Positions 1 to 12,175 of a stretch of DNA of 64,000 bases are shown here, piece by piece. Location: the NCBI GenBank assembly GCA_030280995.1, contig JASXTE010000019.1:8791501-8855500 (forward strand), given 5' to 3'. The stretch is from Hemileia vastatrix. Its lineage: Eukaryota > Basidiomycota > Pucciniomycetes > Pucciniales > Zaghouaniaceae. Within the stretch, counting starts at the first letter, position 1, and the number at the start of each line of letters is the position of its first letter. The position numbers and the translations under genes were made by a program. The notes under the pieces were generated by a model. The model was not told where the DNA came from. It made no database searches and saw only the letters and a list, made by a program, of their open reading frames with translations.

Positions 1-1184
1 TAAAGATATTGAAAATATACTTCTACACAAGAAAACCTTGCAATTTCTCTACTACTTATTTCCTGAAAAAAGCAAAATTAACTTGTGTTTTTGGTGGGGG
101 ATTGGAGATGGGAAGTTTGAAAGCTTTTTTGGTTTAGCAGTAATAATGGATAACACAGTGTTTTATTTAGCTGATTTCACCAACTAGGAGGAGCCATAAA
201 ATAAGAAATTCAATATTTCCTATCTAATTATGAAATAAAATAAGCATATTATGGTAAATCTCCCATAAAGTTGTCAACACATACTCATGAAGCTACTTTC
301 TACATGAGGTAGAAGTTTTATCTTGCTATTACTCATTTCTGAAACACTTTGGGAATCTAACTATGAGAATTCAGAAAATTTGTTCAAATTACTGATAGTG
401 TCAAGGGGATCTAATGGTCTAGAAGGTTTTATGGTAGTCCAAAAGGGGTTGAAGGTGTATAACTCAAGGATTTCATACAGGTACATAAATTTTATCTTTG
501 TTATTAATTACTCAAGTAAGAGGTATAGAAAAATTTTCATTATTACTTATAAGATTTAGATTTATGCAAATGTAAGTACTAAAGTAGTAATAGTAGTAAT
601 AAAAATTATTTTGATTGTATTTTTAAAAAATGTAAGTAGTAATGAATGAATAAAAACAGCAAAAATAGAAGGCTGTATATAGGCAGAAAGAAGAGAAACC
701 AAAGTGTTAAGAAATCTACATACAGGATTGTGAGAGTTAGAAAATTACAAAATAAAATATTGCAAATAATAAGAGTGTTCTATAAATAATGTGCTAATAA
801 AATGTATTTAATGTATATATCAAATTATTTGATTTATTTTAAAGTTTTCTGTAAATGTCGCTCTTAGAATAAAATAACTTGAATTTAATATTTAGTATTA
901 ATATAATTTTAAAATTTTAAATAGAATCATTTGAATTTAAAATTTAGTATTAATATATTTTTTATTCCAATTTTAACTTGTCATGAGGTTGGTGTTAGGA
1001 AATAAAATATGATGGACATTAATTTTAAATATTTACTTAATTTACTTATTTTAATTAGTTAGTTTATTACAAGTAAATTATAAAGTAAATATAAAATAAT
1101 TAATAAAATATGAGTTAATGGTGTGGCTTTATCCCAGCAAATAATTAATTATTTTACTTGGTCAGTCTAGTAGCCTAGCTGACA
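1..1184 (-). repeat. AT-rich LTR relic (family S), right end at 1184
   Basis: The last 80-90 bases read, on the minus strand, as the start of the same LTR family found at 4515-5789 and 28161-29288: TGTCAGC, then an AGGCTA-like motif, then a degenerate match to the GGAATAACGCCATAC segment. The right end CTGACA at 1184 is clear. The left end is not visible and may lie outside the window. The rest is AT-rich with no supportable gene. The short open frame at 323-559 has no recognisable domain. Confidence 0.4.
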
Positions 1185-1764
1185 GATAGTCTCTTCAACA
1201 GAAGTTTCAATACTTAAAATTAAGTTGTTCCAGTCACCTTCCTGATTTTAATAGATATATATTTCCATGTTGGGTGATCCCATGTTTATCAGTAATAAAG
1301 TTTGTGCAACACTTAGACCAAAGACACAAGTTCATTTTAGATTTATTGTAATTTTTAATGAGGAAGACCAAGTACAATCAGATATAAAAATTATTCAAAT
1401 AAAGATCAATTTTAATCTTCCTCTTTCTCAAAAATACTATTTAAATTCCTTTATATTACCTGTTTCTTCTCCCAACTATGTTTCTAAATCAAGTTTTTAT
1501 TTAGTCTATTACTGCATCCTCTTCCTTCATGCCTGGAGTTGAGTGAGATTGTACATGAAATAAATAAAATAAAGATCAATTTAGAGAAGAATTTATTGGA
1601 TGTGAATTACTAAATTTGAAACTGATGTGTGGCATTAAATCTTACATTCCAGAAATTGGTGGCATTTTAATTTTGTGTTGCTTTCACTGGGGCCCTCATA
1701 AATATTGAACTGAAACAAAAGTGAAAGCCATGGGAACGTTCCCACTGGGAACTTAAACAAAATT
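1185..1764. other. unassigned AT-rich spacer with a LINE-like 3' tail
   Basis: No gene is supported here. Around 1520-1575 the sequence CTTCATGCC...GTGAGATTGTA followed by an A-rich AAATAAA tail resembles the 3' end of the LINE at 62030-62075. A truncated LINE or a SINE sharing that tail may therefore end here. The short open frame at 1267-1542 overlaps this segment but shows no domain. Confidence 0.3.
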
Positions 1765-2913
1765 TTTATAGTTTAAGTCATACATATTTTTATTATACTT
1801 ATATATATGTTTATTATACTGATATATGGACTTATATGAGTTTAAGTAACTTACAAATAGCCCCATTATACTTATTAAGGGTCTAGTATTGTTATAATAT
1901 GTTTATCCTAAGTAATATTAAGTAATTTGACACATAAATAAGCTCATATGCATGTATAACCTCCATATTCATTGAAATATGCAGTTGTACTACACATATA
2001 TAGTACTATATGAAAGTTTAACCCTCTGAATAGCCTATATGCATAATTATCCTTCTTATTTTAGGCCATATACAAGTTTTCAATGGTTTCACCATGATTA
2101 CACATGCATATATTCAGTTTGGACAACTTAATCTGCTTCCTTCAATGGATTATCATGGATTTCTGGGTTGGATCAAGGTTAATGGGTCAGTAGCTTAGGT
2201 AACTATTTTTTTTCTTTATATATTTTTGTTTTCATATTACCAGAAAAAAAACATGGGCATCTGATAGCAGGTTCCAATCCCTATCTTTGATTTAACTCAA
2301 TTTCAGCTCAGCTGTAATTCTTCTGGAAAGACTTTTGCAGTGTATTATTCTCCTTTAATGATCCATTTTATTTGTTTTCTTTATGGTTCATGCTTTTCTC
2401 TGTATCTTCTGTTTATGGTATATTAGTATGATATCTTTAATTGTGATGGAGGGTCCAATCTGAACTTATGGGAGATGAAAATGCTCTAAGTGGAAGCCAT
2501 GGGGAGTTGATGAGCCCTTGAAGTGCTGTAATTTCCAGGAGTGTGCAGTATAATCATCTTGAAGGAAGGTCTGTGCACTCCAGTGGATTTTGGTATGAGA
2601 AAAGGGGGATTTGCACTTTTATTTGACATCATTAAATTAAAAAACATTAAAAAATAAATACTAACATTTTTTATATTATAAAAATATATTTTAAATCCTT
2701 TATAAATTGATTTTATCTTTATACTAGCTAAATTATATTTTATTAGTCTATTTTATACCACTAGCACACACCAATCCAAATATTGTGAGTTAGTTATTAT
2801 GTATAATAGTTTAATAAACCTTTTCTTGAGGATTAAACCATAAATAAAATCTTTTAAAGAGGTCTGTAAGTTAGTATTAAATATTAAATCATATCTATAT
2901 ACTAGCATTCACT
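1765..2913 (+). repeat. degenerate 5' LTR of the el.2 type
   Basis: This stretch aligns by eye with the plus-oriented solo LTR at 47060-48235. Shared landmarks are a TTTAGGCCATAT-like motif, the block TCAGTTTGGACAACTTAATC, and a GATGGAGGGTCC block near 2445. It is followed by the gypsy leader (AATTGGTGGTCTTTCC near 2914), so it was a 5' LTR. The first 70-100 bases are not recognisable and no target duplication is visible. It is clearly older than the copies of el.2. Confidence 0.6.
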
Positions 2914-4111
2914 CCCAATTGGTGGTCTTTCCTAATTTACTAATTAAAATTTTAGATATAACTTTTGTACATGAATTTGATTCTAAAATAGCTCATAAAA
3001 GCTAAATATTTATTTTTTCAGAACATTAGTGAGTCATAATTACATAGTGATTGTTCAAAATAAACCTTATAATAATTGTACTTTCTTTTAAATAGAAATC
3101 AGGTATTTGCAGTAGTAACTGTACCCAATATAAATACAACTTATGTCTGGTATTTTGTCACCAATAAAAAATCCAATTTAATTGGTATTTTATTAAAGCC
3201 TTTTAAGCTAATTACTCAATAATTCAAATATCTAGTAAAAATTATTACATAGCTTTTAACAGATTTTTTCAAATTTTTATTATATTTTATATTAATATAT
3301 TAATAAAGGGTAGTATCTATTGCTGTTTTATTAATATTAAATTCACTAATATTTTTGTCTACTGATTACCATACAGGTTTTCCCTTTTGTATGTGCATAT
3401 AATAGTTATTTAAGTCATCATGAGTGCTTCACAGGACAATTTAAGTGATAAACCTACCCTTAATACCAGGTCTAGAGCTAATAACATTATACCAGGATAT
3501 CCCCATGGAAGAAAAACCTTACCCCCTACCAGAAAAGCTAAGTGTAGAAGAAAAGATTGCCATATTAAGAAAAATAATTATAAAAAAGACATCACCTTCT
3601 TTTCAGGATTGATCAACCTTCCCACCTGGCCAAACCATTCCTGAAACTGGAGGATGTTAAGTATTCAATAATTAAAGAGGTATTAAAGATTAATTTCTAG
3701 TTAGGATTTGAGAAAATGAATCAAAATCTGGTGGAGCTGAAGTATGCAGAAAATTAAGCAACTCACAACCCAAGGAAGATCAGCTCATCATAAACAGTCC
3801 CAGGAAAAAATCATGGTAGAAAAATTAAAATAGTATTGGTTTCACCATCAATTGGTTATTCACTGCTGCAACAAGGATCCAGCTCCACATCAATATAACA
3901 TCAATTACTCTTACAAACCAAAGATAGAGCGCCAAAAATCAGGGCTTTCTCCTATACCTTGGTAATTAAGTAACCTTCTAATGCTGTGAATAATGCTAAT
4001 TATTACAATTTAGGTAATATTATTTACCAAAAATCCATACCAAAAATTGAGGAAGACTTAAGAGAATTAGGCTTTGATGTAGATAGACCTGATTTATCTT
4101 TTTTTAATAAC
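2914..4111 (+). pseudogene. gag: gypsy leader and truncated gag relic
   Basis: The leader (2914-3419) matches that of el.2 (31615-32124 read on the minus strand), including the block GTATTTGCAGTAGTAACTG. From ATG 3420 the gag frame begins MSASQDNLSDKP and shares the TRSRAN...PGY core with el.1 and el.2. A second frame from 3505 (MEEKPYPLPEKLSVEEK...) matches the overlapping ORF of el.2 at protein level until a stop at 3610-3612, and the match continues in shifted frame to about 3780. Around 3986-4110 the sequence again matches el.2 gag (KIEEDL..LGF.VD.PDLSF). Frameshifts and stops make it non-coding. It ends where an LTR fragment of another family is inserted at 4112. Confidence 0.75.
3505..3612 (+). 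pseudogene. remnant of the ORF overlapping gag (frame B)
   Basis: A 35-codon frame starting MEEKPYPLPEKLSVEEK and ending SPSFQD before TGA. It aligns with MEGQQYPQAENMSIEEK...SPPLQD of el.2 (31529 downwards) and more weakly with MEGQDSP...SLEEGEKLL of el.1 (12264). After the stop the same protein continues in a shifted frame (HLAKPFLKLE, then GFEKMNQNLVELK) to about 3780. The conservation is at amino-acid level in a frame that is not gag. Confidence 0.6.
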
Positions 4112-4470
4112 TGTCACCAGACAGCCTTTGCACAAGGTCAAGGGTGGTCCTGGGTAAGTGAAATTAGAAAAGATAATAAAGGACTATTTTGAAGCACAGA
4201 GAAATACCTTGAGGAAGTGGTTTTAAGATATGTCAAAGATAAATCTGAGGTGAATAATAATTTAATTTTAAAGTAAAACTTAATATTCAGGTTAATCTCA
4301 CAAAGAGTTGGAACTTAAAAATCAAAGAGAGATTTAGGAATTTATGATTGAATGAAATTGATTATAAAGGAAGCTAAGAAAAATTAATAGCTTTATATAC
4401 ATTCAACTACTATCACAATGATATTATAATTAAATTCTATAAAATGATGAACCAAATCCACCAAATTATA
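4112..4470 (+). repeat. truncated LTR of the el.3 family
   Basis: It begins TGTCACCAGACAGCC and follows the el.3 LTR (32661-33433) through GCACAAGGTCAAGG, TTTGAAGCACAGAG, AAGAGTTGGAA and GAACCAAAT. It then stops about halfway, without the CGTGACA end. It lies inside the gag relic, so it is younger than that relic. The small open frame at 3986-4192 runs into it by chance. Confidence 0.65.
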
Positions 4471-4514
4471 TAGATAATTCCGCATTTCATTGAACTTTTT
4501 AAAAAACCACAGTT

Positions 4515-5789
4515 ATTTTCAGCAGGTTGTCTAGAAGAAGGAGAAAAACAAGATGAAATGGAACGGAGAAGGAGGGAGAAATAAAGAGAGGATAATAAAA
4601 GAAAGAGAGAGATGAAGGTAATTGAATTAATAAAATAAGTAACTCTAATTAAAAGAAATACAACAAAAGTTTATGAAGAATAAGACAACTGTGAGGTTTA
4701 GTTTTATTGATAAAATCTGTAGTAAGAAATGTCTTCTCTGCGTGGCAAACAAATTTTATTATTAATAAACTTAAAGCAACCTTAGATTAATTATTTAGTA
4801 TTGATATTAGATTGTGTAATGCTAATAAAACTAAAAAATAATATATTGTAAGTATTTAAAATGTATATAATGTAGGTGATGATTTACAAAGGGTAATTTC
4901 AAAGCCCTTTTATAGGCAAGAATACATCTGAGGCACCTCATTTGTATATACAAAAATAGTAAATGTGAAACAAAAAATTAAAGGGATTAAATTAAAACAT
5001 ACAAAATAAAAGGAAAATTGAACTAATAAAGTAAAACTGTGAATAAGTAACAACTTTTTATACCATAAAGTCCCAAAAAAATATTTAATATAATAAATAA
5101 CTACGTAAGTATGAAACCTGAGAACTGTGAGAAAAAAAATCTAAAACAGGTAGTACATATAGCTAAAAAGGGTTTAATTAAAACAAAAAGAATTATTTTC
5201 ATGCTTTAATGTTTATAATAAATCTTAATTCAGTATAAAGAAATATAAATTAATTGTTTTAAATATTTCAAGTAATTTAATTATTAATGTAATTGAAAAA
5301 ATTAATTAATTTAATAAGATAACTTATTTAGAGTGAGAATTTAAATTTATCATATTAGATAAGTATTTTAATTAATTTAGTAATTTTAGTGACACACTTA
5401 AGGGTCAAGGAAGCGCCCAACATTTGTGGATAGTATTATATCATAAGTTGTATTTAGTTTATTTAAATTTTATTATTTAAATTGTAATTACATTATAAGT
5501 TAAATTTTATTATTACACTTATAATATAATTTTTAATAATTAATTTATTAATTTAGAAATATTAAATACATACAAAATGCGCTATGATGTTATAGAATAT
5601 AATATCTTTTTATGTAATAAAAATTTTCTTAATAATGAATATAATAATTATTTTAATTTTAAAATATTTATATAATTTTATTCAATAATATATTTTATTG
5701 TAACTACATAAATTGTATGGCGTTATTCCCTTAGATGATTTCAGTAAATATTATATAATTTACTGGGCTCCTGAGATAGCCTGGCTGAC
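4515..5789 (-). repeat. 3' LTR of el.0 (family S)
   Basis: On the minus strand it starts TGTCAGCCAGGCTATC at 5789 and runs to about 4515 (GTCTAGAAGAAGG). It matches the solo LTR 28161-29288 at both ends and at internal landmarks such as TAGCGCATTTT and TGACCCTTAAGTGTGTCA. It abuts the end of the minus-strand pol of el.0, so it is that element's 3' LTR. The low-coordinate boundary is approximate because the expected TGTCGG end has decayed. Confidence 0.7.
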
Positions 5790-5812
5790 ACTCACTCACT
5801 CTAAAAAAAATG

Positions 5813-7035
5813 CTAAGATTTTTTCTTTCTATACTTATTTAACAGAGTAGGATGATTTGAAATTTCTTTTCCAGGTATCCATGAATCATGCTCAGATGAT
5901 TTGTTCTTATATCTCAATAGATATTCAATACCTCTTTCAGAAGTAATAATTCTATCATTGAGAATTTTATCCATTTCTGCAGTTTCTGTGACTTCCTGAG
6001 GGTTTTTCTTAGGTCTTCTCCTTCTTTTGGGAAATAAATCACTGTTGAAATTATAAGGTTTAGGCAAGGAAATGGGGAAAACAGGATGTTTTCTATCATA
6101 TGGAGAAACAATAAAACTTCTACTGCATTATATCCAACCATTCTTTTAACAACAAATGGTCCCACAAAAGGATCTTTTAATTTTTTATTGCCTTGTAAAA
6201 TGAGATGGACAGTAGATATCAACATTTCATCACCCTTTTTAAATGTGTATTCATTAGGGGATTTATCCCATCTTTTCTTTTCATATTCAAATGCCTTATC
6301 AATACAGCTTTGAGCATGGTTTCTGAATAGCTTTTGCATTTGCAAAAAAGATTTTACAACAGGATGTAGCTCCAACTTAGGTAATTTATTATTGAGAATC
6401 TGAGCAGGAGTATTTGGGACATAACCTAACCAAAGCTCAAAAGGCTTTTTCTCAGTGACAGAATGAACAGTGCTATTATAAGCAAATTCAAGACCTGGTA
6501 ATAGAGTAACCCAATCATGAGTAAATCTGTCATTGTCTTTATATTCTAATCTAAAGGCACAATACCTTCTAATCATATCCTCCAGAGTTTGAATCATTCT
6601 CTCAGCTAGACCATCAGACTGAGGATGGTGATCTGTAAACCATTTTAACTCACAGCCACAAATATCCAACAAAGATGTCCAAAATTCAGATGTAAATTTT
6701 GGGTCTCTATCAGAGATAATGGCTTTTGGAAATCAAACAATATTAAACATGTAAGACCACCATAAGAAAGCTAATTATTTTGTGGATACATCTTTGTGGG
6801 TGGGAATAAATTTGCACATTTTGGTGAATCTGTCCACTATTACCCAACAAGAGTTATAACTGTCTTTACCTGCTACAGGAAGACCATTGAAAAAATCCAT
6901 GTTAATTATTTGCCAAGGAGAATCAGGTGCTTCAATATGTTGTAACAATCCTGCTCTTTTACCTGTCAGTCTTTTAGATTTTTGACAAGAATCACAAGAT
7001 TCAACATATAGTTTAGTTTCTCCAGATATATTAGC
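5813..7035 (-). pseudogene. pol: el.0 pol, integrase and chromodomain part
   Basis: Minus-strand remains of a Ty3/gypsy integrase. Readable pieces, in transcription order, are a zinc-binding C-x2-C region near 6975-7000, VDRFTKMCKFIPTHK near 6800-6850, ISDRDPKF near 6700, and DGLAERMIQTLED near 6590-6640. A long core follows at 5914-6672, then a basic linker (FPKRRRRPKK near 6010-6035) and a chromodomain-like end (IEYLLRYKNKSSEHDSWIP). Stops and frameshifts separate the pieces, for example between 6672 and 7035 and at the switch near 6070. It is closest to el.1 and el.2, and is a dead copy. Confidence 0.8.
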
Positions 7036-9207
7036 CTACCAAGTACTGTTTTTAATTCTGATCAAGGTTTTATCAAGGTAAAAATGTCCTGCTAATATGT
7101 AATGATGAAAAAGTTTTAAGATGGTTTCTTTCATGGAAGGAGGAATAACAATGACATTGGTCAGTTTTCTCCTGTAATAAATATAACCATCTTCAATGGA
7201 AAACTTTCCTTCACTCAAGGATATTTGGTACTTTGGAGAAAGAGTTTTTATCAATGCTTGAATAGAAGCATTCTTTGGATCATTCACAATTGTAACTAAT
7301 TTATTTAAATCAGAATCATTATAATATGAATCCAGAATTAATTGTAATAGTTCCTCTTCCATATCAACAATGTATATACTATGTATATGTACTGTATCAT
7401 CTTCAGGTACATAAGTTGAATTGGATACATCATTTGGAAGAGGAAATCTAGACAACATATCTACATTTGAATGATCATTTTCAGCCCTGTGAATAATAGT
7501 CATTCTACATCTGTACTCTTGAGCAGCAAGTTGCCACCTAAACATATGTGTATTTGTTGTTTTAAAGTTCAAGAGAGATTTCACAGCACTTCAATCAGTA
7601 ACTAATTCAAACTTTTGCTCATATAAATAATAATGAAGCTTTTCTAAAGCCCATACAGCTGCTAAGCACTCTAACTGAGTGGCACCATACTTCAATTCAC
7701 TCTTTCTCAAGGCTCTTGAAATATAACAAATTACTAATTCTAAAACTTTTTCATTAATAATTTGTTTCTGATGTAGAGCAGCCCTAAGGCCAATGAAACT
7801 TGCATCTGTATAAAGAACAAAAGGCTCATTAAAATCAGGAAGGGCAACGACTGGAGCTGACATCAAACATCTCTTTAATGTATCAAAAGCTCTTTGAGTA
7901 TCCTTATTCCATATATAATTCTTGTTAGTTTGGTAAGTGGTAAGGCTATGACTTACTAACTTTTTATATTTTGTCTATAGTAGCCACAAATTCTCAAAAA
8001 ACTCTGTATTTCCTTCACAGAAGTTAGTGCTGACACATTTTGGATAGCAGCAACTTTTCCTTGGCCTACACAGATCTGTAAGCCAGAAACTACATGACCT
8101 AGGACTTTCAAGGATTGAAACCCAAATTTAAAATTTTTTAAGGATATAGTCATATTAATTTCATCCATTTTCTGGAAGCCTCTTCCTAAGTGTTAGATAT
8201 GTTCATCAAAAGTTTTAGAAAAAACTATGATGTCATCTATATAAACCATTAACCATCCTTCAATTATTTCCTGATGGAATGTGTTATCCATTACTTTTTG
8301 GAATACTGAAGGGGCATTTTAAGGGCCAAAAGGCATCCCAAAATATTTTTAAATTCCCATATAGGTTGCAATTAGAAAAAAGTTTTGGGAAGATTTTTCA
8401 ACAGGTATTTGATGATAACCTTTATTAACATCCAGACAACTTATGAATTTTTCACCTTGCAAGGTAGCATGTATAGAGCTAATTCTAGGTAAAGGGTAAA
8501 TATCATCCACAGTATAAGTATTCAAAGCTCTATAATCTCCACAAATTCTAGCTTTATCTCTCTCATAGGAGATCAAAACTGGAGAGATGACACAATATTT
8601 GGGTGTAACATCTACTTTTTCAATAATACTCATAATTAATAAAGTTGAGATATTATCTTCAATATCTTTCCTCTTTGTGGGAGAAGCAGGATAAGGTTTT
8701 TTCTTTAGGCTAGGAGGTATTTCATCCAATTTTCAGGATAAAGAAGTTTTCATTTCATCTTTAACCAATTCTAACACATGGGAACCATGAGAAAAAGCTA
8801 TTGGGAAAGATGTAATCAATGCTACCATTGAATCTTTTTGATAATCAGTCAACTGATCACCAAATGAGGCTGTATCAGTTTCAGACAATAAAACATCCAT
8901 TTCCTCTGTTTGTCTGCCTTTACATTGGATCAAAGAATGAAAAGATTTTAATATGGGTGCAGAATTCTTTTTAGAAGAAGAAATTTAAAATTTTCTTTTC
9001 CCATTTATGCCCAAGGTAAAAAAATTGGTTGCAGGATCCAATTTAATGCTAAACATAGTAAAAATGTCATTTCCCATGATAAACCAATTTCTTAAATTAT
9101 CATTTTTCATAAAAAATTCAAAAATAGCTCTGACAAAACCACCTTTATATCTAAAAAACACTGTGGTCTTGTATTTGCCAATGGGACATAAAACAGAATT
9201 ATAACCA
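7036..9207 (-). pseudogene. pol: el.0 pol, protease end, RT and RNase H part
   Basis: Minus-strand gypsy pol. 8950-9207 matches the C-terminal half of the el.1/el.2 protease; the catalytic DTG part is missing. 8349-8933 carries the start of reverse transcriptase (ICGDYRALN, LDVNKGYHQIPVE). The YIDD catalytic motif is at 8232-8243. 7956-8168 is the thumb, and 7591-7866 is RNase H (VLYTDASFIGLRAALHQK). 7036-7584 leads into the integrase zinc domain. At least six stops or frameshifts interrupt it. It breaks off at about 9207, where a MITE-like sequence begins; no gag or 5' LTR follows. Confidence 0.85.
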
Positions 9208-9475
9208 CCACGGGAAATCTAGGAGTGAACTGCTAGCAATCCTCTCTCCTGAACTTTACAGTGTTCCTTCATTCTTGCAGGTTTATGAATACTTGATAAA
9301 CAGAAGTAAATAAGAGTTATATTTACATTTATTCTCAGATTGGTCCAAAAATGAACCTCGATTGATCTCAAGTTATGCATAAGTTGGTCAACAATAACCA
9401 TAATTTTATCCTTCATTGAGCACACATTGAGCACATATTGATCCAACATAAGTTTTTGAATATCTAATATTAGTA
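9208..9475. repeat. degenerate MITE, GGACTTGCTAGCAAGTCC family
   Basis: Starting near 9206, CCACGGGAAATCTAGGAG...CTGCTAGCAATCC...CTGAACTTTACAG aligns with the left end of the MITE at 14487-14752. It interrupts the protease region of el.0. The right end is not clear, and the minus-strand open frame at 9219-9479 has no recognisable domain. Confidence 0.45.
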
Positions 9476-9479
9476 TCAA

Positions 9480-9916
9480 TTTAGAGGATGAAAATTATTC
9501 CTTAACATACCTAAGCATTACTTTGCATCCAAAAGATAAACCATAAAATTATGAAAGTAAATTTAATTTACAATAATGATATCCTTTACTACATAATGAC
9601 AACAATAGATAAATTTAGCTAATTTTTTGACCACAAATATTAATATCTATAGGGATTGAAATAACTAATGCCATTCCTATTTTCAAATTTTAAAAAGAAT
9701 ATAGTTACTTCTCACTTCAAATCTATTAAGTCTTTGTAAAACTAAATTCTGTATAATCTTTTATTTTACCTAAAATATAAGACCTACAGGCTATTGAAAA
9801 TAAGATCTTCAGTTAATAAATTAAAAAAAAATATTTATATTTAAATAAAAATCAAAATCAAAATAGTCCTTAAAGTGTATAACTTGAAAGGTTCTTATAG
9901 AAATTAATGAAAAAAT
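9480..9916. other. AT-rich spacer
   Basis: No gene, repeat boundary or RNA gene is recognisable. If the neighbouring MITE were a simple insertion, more el.0 pol or gag would be expected here, but none is visible, so el.0 is truncated. Confidence 0.5.
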
Positions 9917-10085
9917 GCTTTTTGGTAAAAGTGTCCAGTACAAGTTTGGACGAACTTGTGCTGGAAACTTTTATGAGGAACACCTCACTTCTCTTAAATT
10001 AAAATGCACCTTACCAACTTCATATTTGAAAAGTGTTGAGTACAAGTTTGGCTAAACTTGTGCTGGACACTATGGACAAAACCAG
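9917..10085. repeat. foldback repeat 1, outer part of the left arm
   Basis: Left arm of a long inverted repeat whose right arm lies at about 20165-20415. It contains the short inverted motif GTGTCCAG.ACAAGTT...AACTTGTGCTGGA at least twice, plus CACCTCACTTCTCTTAAAT and GCACCTTACCAACTTCATAT. All of these recur in reverse complement on the right. El.1 inserted at ACCAG (10081-10085) and split the arm. Confidence 0.75.
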
Positions 10086-11587
10086 TGTCAGCCTGTATAT
10101 CCCCAGGACTGAGTAAAAAGTGCTTATAAGTTAAGTTAAAAACATGAACTATACATGGGAACAATAAATGAGAGTACACACACGGTATACATAAGTAAAA
10201 TTATGATAATACACAAAAAATGCCATTATAACACCTTATATACACGCATATATCCACCTTTTATAGGTCTTATTTACTTAATATTAAGTTTTAATATGTT
10301 AGGTTAATCTTAAGAACCTTAAGTATAAGGCTACATAAATTTTAAGTACACTTAAAGCTGTTATATTCATTGTTTTACGCAAAAAACAAGAAATGCGCTT
10401 TATTTCACTTAAAAGTTGACTATATGCGCTATAAAATTGAGAATATCAAAAATGCGCATTGACAGATGAATTGGGCTCATTTAGGACTATTGATTTGGCT
10501 ATTTAAAAGCATAAAAATAACACTTTTCAAATTTGGTGTTTTTTATGCCAGAAATGGCTTCTGTGTACTGGCCACATACTGCCTGCTTTTTTCCCGTGTG
10601 AATAGCTTCATTTTTAGAAAAGTTAGCTTTTTCACACTATAATTACCCCACATTCTATGCCAACTGTGAGGAAACACACTAAAATAGGCGACAGGCGCTT
10701 ATTTAGTGTCCTAGCTTAATTAATAGTGCATTGACCTTGTTTATATGCACTAATTTCATTAATAACCTCATTCTTGGCATCTTATTTCATCACCATGCTT
10801 AAAATTCGCCTAATTTTAGTCAAGGATTTACCCGTGCAAGCGCCTGCCAAGGACTGCATGTAGTTACCCCACATCTCACGCTTTGTTTTAAGGTTTTTTG
10901 GTGGTTTCTCAGTCAATTTTGGTTATTTTTGGATGGGAATTTCACGTAGTATAATGTCAGGATTAGCCCCTCCATTTCTACAGTAAATCCCCATTATTCT
11001 CAAGCTATTATTAACCTTAAAAAGTCTCCTTTAGTCTTTTATATTATTGTTTTATACACATATACTCTCTTTTTGTCTTTTCCTTTAATTTTGATGGATT
11101 TCCCTTATTATTATAGGATTTTGGCAGTTGTTACTTGTCTAATTATGTCATGGATCACTAGGGATGTTGATGGGCAGGTCTATTAGTGGATTTGAGGCGT
11201 CTTTAACTGTGTATTGGATGGTATATCAAGGGATTTATTGGGGAACTCATTGTGTATAAAAGGAGGAGGTTTTTGGGTCTTGTTTCTACATTCTTTATCA
11301 TGAGCAATTTACCAATATAACCAAATAAATTACAATAAATATCAATTAGTACTTTTATAAGACTTTTGAATAGTATCTGAATTATAAAATCTATTTTTCT
11401 ACCAACTACAAAGATTGTAAGCCATATATAAAAATAGTGAGAGTTATATTACTGAGACCTTTAATTTTGATTATATTTTACTACTTATTGGATTTAGATT
11501 ACAGTATTCATATAGGACCATTAAAATCTTCTAGACAACTGACCATTCAAGCTAGTTCACGTCCTTGTACTTGACCTTAGCCTGACA
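10086..11587 (+). repeat. 5' LTR of el.1
   Basis: Starts TGTCAGCCTGTATATCCCC and ends GACCTTAGCCTGACA. It is the same length as the 3' LTR. The terminal TGTCAG/CTGACA inverted repeat is shared with el.2 and family S. Confidence 0.95.
11255..11263 (+). promoter_or_regulatory. TATA box in the 5' LTR of el.1
   Basis: TATAAAAGG lies 1169 bp into the LTR and recurs at the same offset in the 3' LTR (19641-19649). A pyrimidine-rich start region (TTGTTTCTACATTC) follows, and the position suits an LTR polymerase II promoter. Confidence 0.6.
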
Positions 11588-11589
11588 AT

Positions 11590-11604
11590 TGGGGGCCTTT
11601 CCTC
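11590..11604 (+). other. possible primer-binding site of el.1
   Basis: TGGGGGCCTTTCCTC starts two bases after the LTR end, where Ty3/gypsy primer-binding sites usually lie. The equivalent place in el.2 reads AGGGGTCTTTCC and in the 2.9-kb relic TGGTGGTCTTTCC. I cannot name the matching tRNA. Confidence 0.35.
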
Positions 11605-12175
11605 AAGAATTCTGTTATAATCCAGTAAGTGAAATTTTCAAAAGAAGGTGCACGTAAATAATATCCCTATAGAAATATTTGGATAATTACAACAGGTTGG
11701 GGTCACTTATATAGTAATTTCAGAAAAAGAAGCCCTGTTATATAATAAAATTGTGATATTGAATCAACTATTTTACCACTAATTTAACATAAAATTGTTA
11801 TTAGTGGGAGTCTGTCAATAGACCAATTAAATTTGTGATCTTTTCAGATAATAAACCAATTAAAATGATTAATTGTTTTCTTTTAACAGGACTCTTAATC
11901 TTTTCTTTTTATTGGTTTGTAACATTCATTAAATATTTAGAAAGAATCTTACTGACAGTTGTTTTCTTTTAAATATAAAAACACAGCTACATATTGTAGA
12001 CCAGTTAAATCAAGTGACCACATAAAAAGCATATTTGACTTTTGGCACTTAAAGATTCACTTCATACCAATAAGTAAGCAATAAAATTGTCTTCAATGGT
12101 ATTGATAAATACTGATAAAACTCCCTTTTGAAGTTTTCATATCTAAACTTTCTATTTTTTAAATTCCACGTGAAA
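11605..12175 (+). other. el.1 untranslated leader
   Basis: About 570 bases of AT-rich leader between the primer-binding region and the gag start. It has no open frame or other recognisable element. Confidence 0.6.

Noticed and set aside
9219..9479. 86-codon minus-strand frame
   Set aside because: Coincides with a degenerate MITE and has no recognisable domain.
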